Assembly (NCBI RefSeq): GCF_947331445.1
Contig: NZ_CAMZOG010000018.1
Span: 1 to 60,272, forward strand
Length of the DNA: 60,272 nucleotides
Direction of reading: 5' to 3'
DNA from: Parendozoicomonas sp. Alg238-R29
Lineage (GTDB): Bacteria > Pseudomonadota > Gammaproteobacteria > Pseudomonadales > Endozoicomonadaceae
How positions within the stretch are numbered: position 1 is the stretch's first letter; each line of letters begins with the position of its first letter. Below the pieces are notes generated by a model. It had not been told where the DNA came from. It was given only the letters and a program-made list of their open reading frames with translations, and did not search any database. Below, in pieces: positions 36,545 to 43,581 of the stretch. Both the position numbers and the translations under genes were made by a program.

Positions 36545-37735
36545 CTAAACATAAAGCCCCGCGCAGTGCCCGGATGCCCACGCCCACTGAAAGTTAAAGC
36601 CTCCCAAGTGCCCGGTTACATCAACAACCTCACCAATAAAGTAAAGATTATTCTGCAGGCGACTGGCCATGGTTTTGGAAGAAAGCTGGTCGGTATCTAT
36701 GCCGCCAATGGTAACTTCTGCTTTTTTATACCCTTCAGTACCGCTGGGTTTAATTTGGCATTCGGTGAGAATTTGTTCCATACGCTGCATGCTTTCCCGG
36801 CGCCACTGGCTTGCTTCTTTTTCTTCACCAATCCAGCCTGCCAGAGCTGCAGCTAAACGTTTTGGCAGATGCTCACAGAGAATGGTTGTGAGAGACGCTT
36901 TCGGGCGGGCAATCTTCTGTTCTTCCAGCCATCGGGAAACATCCACATCTGGCAGCCAGTTGATGGAGATTTCATCACCTGGGCTCCAATAACTGGAAAC
37001 CTGCAGAATAGATGGGCCACTCAAACCTTTGTGAGTAAACAGCAACGCTTCACGGAAACTGGTGCCGTTACACTCGGCCACTACCTCAGTGCTGATGCCA
37101 GAAAGACCATCAAAAGTAGCAAGTTCTTTGGGGTCAAGGGTAAATGGAACCAGAGCCGGACGCACTGGAACAATATTGTGATGAAATTGTTTGGCAATCC
37201 GGTAGCCAAAATCTGTTGAACCCATTGTCGGGAAGGAGAGGCCGCCAGTGGCAATAACCAGAGAACTGGCTTCAATAGTTCCCTGGTTGGTGGCGACGGA
37301 AAAACGCTCACTTTCCAACGCTTCTACCGATTGAATATCTACTTGGCTTTCGATAGTAACAGAGGGGAGATCGCACTCAGTCATTAGCATAGCGAGAATG
37401 TCTTTGGAGCTGTTGTCGCAAAACAGTTGACCAAGAGTTTTTTCGTGCCATGGAATACCGTGTTTATCCACCAGAGCCTGGAAATCCCACTGGCTAAAAC
37501 GGCTAAGGGCTGATTTGCAGAAATGAGTATTACTGGAGAGGTAATTTGAGGCCTCGGTGTACATATTGGTGTAATTACACCGTCCGCCACCAGAAAGTAG
37601 AATCTTGCGGCCGGGCTTCTTGCCATGATCCAGAACAAGAACATTACGCCCCCGCTGACCAGCAGTCAGCGCGCACATCAGGCCTGCGGCACCAGCACCA
37701 ATAATGACAACATCGCAGGATTGAGGCAGAGACAT
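36545..37735 (-). CDS. BaiN/HI0933 (YhiN)-family FAD flavoprotein
   Basis: The 396-residue protein starts with the Rossmann motif VVIIGAGAAGLMCALTAGQRG, then HGKKPGRKILLSGGGRCNYTN, the hallmark of the HI0933/BaiN group. LVIATGGLSFPTMGSTDFGY and the C-terminal FIGEVVDVTGHLGGFNFQWAWASG are also diagnostic. Members are NAD(P)H-dependent reductases; most have no known physiological substrate. The complete length suggests that it is functional. Confidence 0.92.
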   Translation of the reverse strand: MSLPQSCDVVIIGAGAAGLMCALTAGQRGRNVLVLDHGKKPGRKILLSGGGRCNYTNMYTEASNYLSSNTHFCKSALSRFSQWDFQALVDKHGIPWHEKTLGQLFCDNSSKDILAMLMTECDLPSVTIESQVDIQSVEALESERFSVATNQGTIEASSLVIATGGLSFPTMGSTDFGYRIAKQFHHNIVPVRPALVPFTLDPKELATFDGLSGISTEVVAECNGTSFREALLFTHKGLSGPSILQVSSYWSPGDEISINWLPDVDVSRWLEEQKIARPKASLTTILCEHLPKRLAAALAGWIGEEKEASQWRRESMQRMEQILTECQIKPSGTEGYKKAEVTIGGIDTDQLSSKTMASRLQNNLYFIGEVVDVTGHLGGFNFQWAWASGHCAGLYV

Positions 37736-37805
37736 AAATTCGGATTCCAGAATAGCAAAAGCGGCGAACTATAAGGGCATATGCCTTTCTCTTCTACCGG
37801 TAATT

Positions 37806-38486
37806 CTATCGTCTGAGTATCGCTATCCACCGGCCAAGATTGAGAAGGCTGGCAAGAGCTGCGGCAACATAAGTGAGAGCTGCTGCTTTCAGTACCTGAC
37901 GGGCAGCAGGTTGATCGCTGATCATTAGGTAACCTTCTTCAAGAATCGGCATAGCTTTGTTAAAGCTGGCGTCGTTTTCTACGGGTAGATTCAGGACTTG
38001 CACCCAAACTACGGCAAGCATCCCTATGGCTCCAATAACGATTGTAAGTGCCGTACTTTGGGGAACACGTGTCAGCAGGAAAACAGCTGGGCTGATCATC
38101 AGGGCAATGGCACTGAAGCGTTCAATGACCATTGCTGTACGGATTCGTCTTTGTCGGCGCATAAAGCCGGGGTGTTGTTCTTTATGTTGTAGAGCGTGCC
38201 CCACTTCATGGGTGGCAACAGCCACAGCAGTAATAGATTGGCCTTCATAGTGTTCTGGAGACAGGGAAACTATGCGTTCTTCCGGGTCATAATAATCCTC
38301 GCCAGAAGTTCCCATGCGAACCTTTGCGTCTAGCTCAAAACGCCTGATAAGGTGTTCTGCGAGTTCACCGCCGGTTCCCTGTAAATCTGCTCTGTGGCGA
38401 CCATGACGCTTCAGTACGTAACGAATCCAGAGTTGCGGGCCAAACACCAGGGCAAGTATCAGTAGTGCTGGTATTGCCAGAACCAT
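37806..38486 (-). CDS. Membrane zinc metallopeptidase, YugP family
   Basis: This 226-residue protein has an N-terminal membrane segment (LAIPALLILALVFGPQLWI), the zinc motif HEVGHALQH near residue 92, and two or three hydrophobic helices in the C-terminal half. This is the YugP/neutral zinc metallopeptidase layout (about 225 residues). The substrate is unknown. Confidence 0.88.
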   Translation of the reverse strand: MVLAIPALLILALVFGPQLWIRYVLKRHGRHRADLQGTGGELAEHLIRRFELDAKVRMGTSGEDYYDPEERIVSLSPEHYEGQSITAVAVATHEVGHALQHKEQHPGFMRRQRRIRTAMVIERFSAIALMISPAVFLLTRVPQSTALTIVIGAIGMLAVVWVQVLNLPVENDASFNKAMPILEEGYLMISDQPAARQVLKAAALTYVAAALASLLNLGRWIAILRR

Positions 38487-38616
38487 CTTTATTTCCTGTT
38501 ATTGATTCTGTTATCTACTACGCACCTTAACGCTGGAAAGGATGTCAGTACAGAGTTTGTCGAAGTTTGATGTATCACCAACAAACTCTGTGGATGTTTA
38601 GGGTTTAAAAGGAAGG

Positions 38617-39063
38617 TTAGCTATCTGTTTCTCTCAAATAGAGCATTCCGCTGCCCTTGGTGCCGGTGGTGGCACTCTGCTCATTGAAGATGCCTGTCAC
38701 TTCTGCAGTACCAGGTTCACGCTGGGTTTTGGAATAGAAGATCAGAGAAGGCAAGGTAACACCTTCTACTGATGGCTGAAAAGTGTAGGGGTAGTACTCA
38801 GCGAATGTGCCGTTGTCGCGGAAGGTTTTCTGGGGAATCTGCTGCATGGGAGGGACTTGGCTGAGTTCACCCGTGAGCTTTACAGTTTTGCCGCGAAGAT
38901 GACCAACAAGCAGACTGGTTACGTCCTGCTGTGTATGTAGGGCTATCAGATCATGATTTTCCACACTTTCTACGGGTGCTGAAAGATTGCTGGCCAGTGA
39001 TAGCCCTGATGTCGTTAATGCCGTGCCAAGAAATAACGCCAGAACCGTTTTTCTGTAAACCAT
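38617..39063 (-). CDS. Secreted hypothetical protein
   Basis: The 148-residue product has a signal peptide (VLALFLGTALTTSGLSLASN). The mature part is short and beta-rich and is not recognised. I chose the ATG at 39063 because GAGG lies 6 bases upstream; an ATG at 39084 is also possible. It is divergent from a gene for another exported protein. Confidence 0.6.
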   Translation of the reverse strand: MVYRKTVLALFLGTALTTSGLSLASNLSAPVESVENHDLIALHTQQDVTSLLVGHLRGKTVKLTGELSQVPPMQQIPQKTFRDNGTFAEYYPYTFQPSVEGVTLPSLIFYSKTQREPGTAEVTGIFNEQSATTGTKGSGMLYLRETDS

Positions 39064-39196
39064 GACAAACCTCATATACTTCAAAGATATAAGCGCTTAG
39101 GCTCTGGGACTATCCCAAAACCGAAACACAGCATTGAAGGGGTTTGCAGAACTGTCAAATTCAGCGAACCAAAAACCAGAATCAGGACAGGAATCC

Positions 39197-40018
39197 ATGG
39201 AAAAGCCGGGTCAAAAATGGTGGAGCGTACCGCTGGTGGTTTGCTGGCTGTTAGTTTCAGCTGCAATGGGTATTGCTGCCGAACGCAGTGTTGTTGTTCT
39301 GCCGCTGAAGCACATAGTTCCTGATCAGGTGTTACCACCGGTACAGGCGATTTTGCCAGAAGGGGCAACGGCCACGTCTTATAACAATCAATTGATTCTT
39401 AGGGTTTCAAAAGAAGAACTATCAACTGTTGAAAGTCTCCTGCAGCAAATTGATAAAGCTTCTCAGCAGTTATTAATTTCAGTGAGAACACCAAAAAAAC
39501 AGGGAACGGCTAATGACGGAATCTCCGTGAATGGTACGTTTTCTGATGGCCGAGTGCAGATTGGTGATAGTAGCCAGCCTGGCCGGGTAATCATTCGCAG
39601 TGATAACGCATCGACAAAACAGAATGGGTTGCAAAGTGTCAGAGCTACGGAAGGTTTGCCTGCTTATATCACGGTGGGAACATCAAAGCCGATTACAACC
39701 TATCGAACAGATAGTCTTGGGAATAGGCAGTCAGTTACGGAATACAAAGCAGCAGATCAGGGTTTTTATGTAACGGCACGCATTATTGGGGACAGCGTTC
39801 AATTGAATATCAAGCAGACTGATGATGAACACGAAAATCGCTCCATTAATACCCGTCACCTTTCTACGACAGTTTCCGGAAAACTGGGGGAATGGATCAC
39901 TATCGGTGGTTCGGGAGTCAATTCATCCAATAATAACAGTGGGCTGGTGGTTCGTAGTTCCTCATCAAAAAACAGTTCAAGCTCTGTTCAACTTAAAGTT
40001 GAGGCCATTGGCGAATAG
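39197..40018 (+). CDS. Exported protein with secretin-N-like domain
   Basis: This 273-residue product has a signal peptide (WWSVPLVVCWLLVSAAMGIAA). The next 85 residues (VVLPLKHIVPDQVLPPVQAIL, SYNNQLILRVSKEELSTVESLLQQIDKASQQLLISV) match the alpha/beta N-domain of type II/III secretins and of pilus-associated proteins. The C-terminal 150 residues are Ser/Asn-rich beta segments without the secretin pore. It may be a stand-alone periplasmic N-domain protein. The ATG at 39197 has AGGA upstream. Confidence 0.65.
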   Translation: MEKPGQKWWSVPLVVCWLLVSAAMGIAAERSVVVLPLKHIVPDQVLPPVQAILPEGATATSYNNQLILRVSKEELSTVESLLQQIDKASQQLLISVRTPKKQGTANDGISVNGTFSDGRVQIGDSSQPGRVIIRSDNASTKQNGLQSVRATEGLPAYITVGTSKPITTYRTDSLGNRQSVTEYKAADQGFYVTARIIGDSVQLNIKQTDDEHENRSINTRHLSTTVSGKLGEWITIGGSGVNSSNNNSGLVVRSSSSKNSSSSVQLKVEAIGE

Positions 40019-40114
40019 TCTTGTGTGATGTGAAGTATGGGGTGCCAAAGGCATCCCATAGGCAGTTTACCCAACAGAAAAATCCATGGAATATAATTTG
40101 AGCAAGTTTAATAA

Positions 40115-40474
40115 TTAACTATGTAAGGAATCTCTAATTTGTACTTGAATGTGTTGGATTTTACCGTTGTGAATAATCACGTCTTCCAGGCCAGAATACA
40201 CTACCTTTTCCCCTGACAGCGTTTCACCTTTAAAGTCAAAAACAAAGTGAACTATTCCGGGCTTTATTTCGGAAACACTCTCTACCAGCCACCCTAGCTT
40301 GGTATACATACCATGATGGATTCTCTGCATATTCATGATGTCTTTAGCTCCCAGAAAAAGTTCTCCCTTCCCAGAGCGAAATGTGGAGCTTTCAGAAAAA
40401 AGCTTGGTAATTTCTTCAAAGTTACTGTCATTCGAAAGCTTGAAATAATACTCAGCAATTTCTAAAGGACTCAT
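40115..40474 (-). CDS. SnoaL/NTF2-like protein
   Basis: The 119-residue sequence has the cone-shaped alpha+beta pattern of the SnoaL-like family: SPLEIAEYYFKLSNDSNFEEITKLFSE, then IHHGMYTKLGWLVES and strands ending HNGKIQHIQVQIRD. The function is open (ketosteroid-isomerase-like fold, often ligand binding). The ATG at 40474 is preceded by GAGGAG. Confidence 0.7.
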   Translation of the reverse strand: MSPLEIAEYYFKLSNDSNFEEITKLFSESSTFRSGKGELFLGAKDIMNMQRIHHGMYTKLGWLVESVSEIKPGIVHFVFDFKGETLSGEKVVYSGLEDVIIHNGKIQHIQVQIRDSLHS

Positions 40475-40608
40475 AGTTGTCACTCTCCTCATAACACAAT
40501 TGCAATGTAGTTCAGGTTGTATCGGGAACATAACAGTTTTGTTATGCAGAGAAAGGATATAAATGATTATTCATGACTCTGAAGTCTTCTTTACAGAATA
40601 TTCCAGAG

Positions 40609-40653
40609 GCGTGGGCAGACAATGCATGGGCAAACAGTGCGTGGGCAGACAAT
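40609..40653. repeat. Three tandem 15-bp units over the F-box gene start
   Basis: GCGTGGGCAGACAAT occurs at 40609-40623 and again at 40639-40653; between them is the variant GCATGGGCAAACAGT. They encode repeats of xGQT in the called frame. The ATG at 40622 spans the first junction. Confidence 0.85.
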
Positions 40654-42145
40654 AGCAGTACAACAAAAAAGATGTTTTACAGAAGATCATAGGGGCACCT
40701 CTGATACTTCAACTTCCTCCCCCGAGTCACCACCTAAGCGTGCTCGGATGGGATCGACATCTGTAGAAACCGTTGATGCCACTACGGGTATTTTTGACAT
40801 TCCTCCAGAGCTGCAGGCACATGTGATGAGCTTTCTTCCCGTAAAAGATATATGTATTGCTGCCCGTACGGGTACTGTGTTGGCTAAAGCCACCGACCAG
40901 TATCATGTGGTAGAGAATGCAATGCCTTCATCAATGAAAGACAGTTTTCCTCTTTTCACTCTAACTAAGTACAAAGCGGACTTTCGTCCTTGGTTAAAAG
41001 CCTTTCCAGAAAGGCCAGAGGAAATTCTTGATTTTCTCACCGGTTATAATTTCTTTCCTGGTGCACTGTGCAGCACTGTTAACAGAGTTGTGGAAGATAG
41101 TGAACAACTTGAGTTAAAACCTCGGGGTTTTATTTTTTTGCCGGAGGTGAGCAATCGTATCTGTTCCAGCTTAAACGGAAAGTGCCTCATTCTTCTGTCA
41201 GAAAACAACACTGTGCGGGCGCTCTCTGTAGGAAGTGATTTCAAGTTGAATCGCCATGGGAGTGTTACTCCTGATAATTATCATCCTCATAAAGTTGATC
41301 TCAGCCCTAATGGGCAGTTTGTGGTGACAACATCATTTTCTGATGAGAAGCAGTTTGATATCTGGACTCGTGAAGATGAAGGCCAGTGGCAATGGAAGCA
41401 GTGCACATTCACCTGTAGAGGAAGCGATAGTAACGCTATAAAAATCAGCAATGTTTGTTTTGGTGCTGATAACAGAACACTGGTTGTCAGTTCTGAAGAT
41501 GGCTATGTGAAGATTTTCACATTAAATGAAAGCGCTGAATGGAAAGAAACCTGCTCATTGTCACATCAGGACTCTCCTCGTTATGCCTGCCTTAGTCCTG
41601 ATAACAAACGGTTGGCAATCTCTACTCTGAATGGTGTTGAATTCTGGAAATTAGATAATAAAACATGGGTGTCAGATCAGATCTTCCAAACAAGAAATAC
41701 AACCAAAACCCTGCACTGGAGCCCTGATTGCCAGTATCTGGTGTCCCGATCCATTTCAGGGTTACCGCAAAAGTGGAAGTGGAACAGTGACAAACAAGCA
41801 TTTGAAGATCAGGGTTTTGTTCAACTTGAATCCACTACACCTTCTATGAACAAGGGAATTCGGTTTAACCCGAGTGGTAAGCTACTTGTAGTATCGGACG
41901 GTAGTAAATTGGAACTACAAAGAAGAAGCCCATTGAAAAAAGATGACCAGTCCACAAAGGTTTCTAAGGAGCTGGGGAGTGAGATTACTGATGGATGTAT
42001 TCTTCCAACAGGTAACCAACTGATTACCGCTTCTAAAGATAAGCAAGTGACTCTATGGGCCATAGAACCTAAAAGTGAAGCTGCTGTGGAAGCAAGTCCC
42101 CCCGTAGCTTCACTAGAGTTAAGAGTCAAAAGAAAACTGTTTTGA
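40622..42145 (+). CDS. F-box and WD40-like repeat protein, putative host-directed effector
   Basis: Residues about 57-92 fit an F-box (IFDIPPELQAHVMSFLPVKD, then ICIAARTG), the domain by which eukaryotic adaptors bind Skp1 in SCF ubiquitin ligases. Residues about 175-495 contain repeated beta-propeller-like blades (LSPNGQFVVTTSFSDEKQFDIWT, LSPDNKRLAISTLNGVEFWKL, WSPDCQYLVSRS, TGNQLITASKDKQVTLWA). PPKRARM at about 36-42 resembles a nuclear localisation signal. There is no signal peptide. F-box plus propeller is a eukaryotic substrate-receptor layout; in bacteria it is mainly seen in effectors. The start is uncertain because of the repeat. Confidence 0.75.
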   Translation: MHGQTVRGQTIAVQQKRCFTEDHRGTSDTSTSSPESPPKRARMGSTSVETVDATTGIFDIPPELQAHVMSFLPVKDICIAARTGTVLAKATDQYHVVENAMPSSMKDSFPLFTLTKYKADFRPWLKAFPERPEEILDFLTGYNFFPGALCSTVNRVVEDSEQLELKPRGFIFLPEVSNRICSSLNGKCLILLSENNTVRALSVGSDFKLNRHGSVTPDNYHPHKVDLSPNGQFVVTTSFSDEKQFDIWTREDEGQWQWKQCTFTCRGSDSNAIKISNVCFGADNRTLVVSSEDGYVKIFTLNESAEWKETCSLSHQDSPRYACLSPDNKRLAISTLNGVEFWKLDNKTWVSDQIFQTRNTTKTLHWSPDCQYLVSRSISGLPQKWKWNSDKQAFEDQGFVQLESTTPSMNKGIRFNPSGKLLVVSDGSKLELQRRSPLKKDDQSTKVSKELGSEITDGCILPTGNQLITASKDKQVTLWAIEPKSEAAVEASPPVASLELRVKRKLF

Positions 42146-42163
42146 TTTGCTCCCCTTTAAAAG

Positions 42164-42511
42164 CTACAGATGCCATCCAACATTGGTTCTTGGGATATTG
42201 CAGCTTTTTAAAACGGCGCTGTTAGTACGACAATTTGTACAGGTTAATCCGGCCAGGCTTGCTTCGAAATCAAGAATCCCGCAGTGCTCTGTATTCAGTG
42301 AAAACAAATTGATAGCTGATACCGGGCCATCAGGGTTTAATTTATCTCTTATTAACATGCCAGAAATGACTGCGCCACTGTTGTGGATAACATTCTTGAC
42401 TTCAGGCGTACCAAGCTCATCAGCTTTGGCAGATACGCTGAGAGTGAGAATAACAAAAGATAACGCACTGAGCAGTGAACCGAAGCTTGCTGAGGTTTTA
42501 TTTTCTTGCAT
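42164..42511 (-). CDS. Small secreted hypothetical protein
   Basis: The 115-residue product has a signal peptide (FGSLLSALSFVILTLSVSAKA) and a mature part with four cysteines (HCGI, TCTNC, SCNI), suggesting disulfides. It is not recognised. The ATG at 42511 has GGAG 6 bases upstream and is preferred over 42529. It converges on the F-box gene with an 18-base gap. Confidence 0.6.
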   Translation of the reverse strand: MQENKTSASFGSLLSALSFVILTLSVSAKADELGTPEVKNVIHNSGAVISGMLIRDKLNPDGPVSAINLFSLNTEHCGILDFEASLAGLTCTNCRTNSAVLKSCNIPRTNVGWHL

Positions 42512-42627
42512 TGCTGACTCCATTCCCAATGGTATGACAGTGATTCTGTTATCAGGCTGGCTTAAGAGTGTGTTGTAAGAATAGCTTCCTTAAGAAATAT
42601 GTATAACCGCCCCCTAGGTTTTTACAC

Positions 42628-42675
42628 TGTTACTTCTAAGGACTCTGAAAGTAACGTTACTGGCCCTAATGGTAA
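42628..42675 (+). promoter_or_regulatory. Upstream activator sites (GTTAC/GTAAC) for small RNA 1
   Basis: TGTTAC (42628-42633), GTAACGTTAC (42651-42660) and GGTAAC (42671-42676) form overlapping inverted GTTAC...GTAAC pairs, 78-125 bases before a sigma54 promoter. As I recall, CbrB, the NtrC-family activator of crcZ in Pseudomonas, binds inverted GTTAC/GTAAC sites. Confidence 0.6.
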
Positions 42676-42752
42676 CGCTTATAGTGACTTTTTATTGAAT
42701 CGTTTTACTTACGAAGCGCTTAACTTTTTGTTAAATAACAATTTTTTATTTA

Positions 42753-42768
42753 TGGCACAGCATGTGCT
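42753..42768 (+). promoter_or_regulatory. Sigma54 promoter of small RNA 1
   Basis: TGGCACAGCATGTGCT matches the consensus TGGCAC-N5-TTGCW at all but one position and keeps the GG/GC spacing. Transcription would start near 42779. Confidence 0.75.
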
Positions 42769-42778
42769 CTATCTGGAT

Positions 42779-43014
42779 CAAGAGCAAGGGCATAACAATA
42801 AAAATAAAATGCCAGCTCCAGTAGCCCAATAATAAGAATAAAAACGGGCTGCAAATGGATCAGTTTGGTGGTTGATCTTCCTGAAAGGGAAGATGTGATA
42901 AACAACAAGGATGACCGCAATCAAAGGGAACAATAATCGCTGAATCACATAGCCGGTAAATTAATCTGTTTGTGAAAAACCTCAAAGCGCAGCTTGCTCA
43001 AGCTGCGCTTTTTT
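42779..43014 (+). ncRNA. CrcZ/CrcY-like small RNA 1
   Basis: The predicted transcript of about 236 nt has four A-rich motifs of the AAYAAYAA type: 42794-42809 (AACAATAAAAATAAAA), 42828-42844 (AATAATAAGAATAAAAA), 42900-42908 (AACAACAA) and 42929-42936 (AACAATAA). The first lies in the loop of GGCAT/ATGCC and the second in the loop of AGCCC/GGGCT. A further hairpin, ATCTTCC/GGAAGAT, lies between the second and third. It ends in a rho-independent terminator (42984-43014). In Pseudomonas such motifs bind Hfq with Crc, and CrcZ titrates them. The name is inferred from architecture, not from sequence identity. Confidence 0.7.
42984..43014 (+). terminator. Terminator of small RNA 1
   Basis: AAAGCGCAGCTTG pairs with CAAGCTGCGCTTT and is followed by a T-run on the + strand. 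No + strand coding gene precedes it. Confidence 0.9.
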
Positions 43015-43081
43015 CTCTTAAGCTGAGTGATTTTTTCCTGTGCATATTTAAGGAAAAAACTGTGTTTCTCCACGAATAACT

Positions 43082-43548
43082 TGTGGATGAGCCCTGTTTT
43101 CCCCTGTCTGCTTTTCGAGAATATCCACTTCTTTGTGTTCATAACTTACCTGATGCCTTTCATGTCAGTGCTTTGAAGCAAATTGCTCATTGTTGGTAAC
43201 TCTTTTTTTGCAAGTTTTCGAGAATTTTCCCAGAGTGCGTATTTCTCACGATTTGAAATTCTGAGCTGATTTTTACGAAAAATAACTGTCTGTTTTTTGA
43301 ACAGATTGGCATTTTATAGCCTATCAGAGACTTATCTTACTGATTTGCACAGGCTGTAAACGCTTTAACACAGTCTATCCACGTGGTTGCCCACAGATTC
43401 TGTGAATAAAATTTAACCAGAGAGTTATCCACAGAATACTGTTTGTTTCCAGTAGACAATAAGTTAATAACAGGGGAATAGGTTGTTGATTGGCTATTGT
43501 GGACAAAAAAAGGCTCCCTCAGGGAGCCTTTTATGGAAGTGTGGATAA
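43082..43548. other. DnaA-box-rich, AT-rich spacer
   Basis: This gene-free region has perfect TTATCCACA boxes at 43425-43433 (+) and 43540-43548 (-), TTATTCACA at 43401-43409 (-), and one-mismatch boxes at 43082-43090, 43343-43351 and 43498-43506. The 43195-43330 part is very AT-rich. It could be a replication origin, a DnaA-titrating locus or a DnaA-controlled promoter region. The neighbours are not classic oriC neighbours. Confidence 0.45.
43508..43532. terminator. Terminator after the EF-G-like gene
   Basis: AAAAGGCTCCC pairs with GGGAGCCTTTT across TCA. It lies 50 bases after the - strand stop and can work in both directions. Confidence 0.85.
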
Positions 43549-43581
43549 CAGCGCTTTATAAAGGTAGCCGATCTTCCTGAA

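Noticed and set aside
42599-42832. 77-codon + strand ORF
   Set aside because: It covers the activator sites, sigma54 promoter and first A-rich motifs of small RNA 1, has no ribosome site and has a repetitive Asn/Lys-rich composition.
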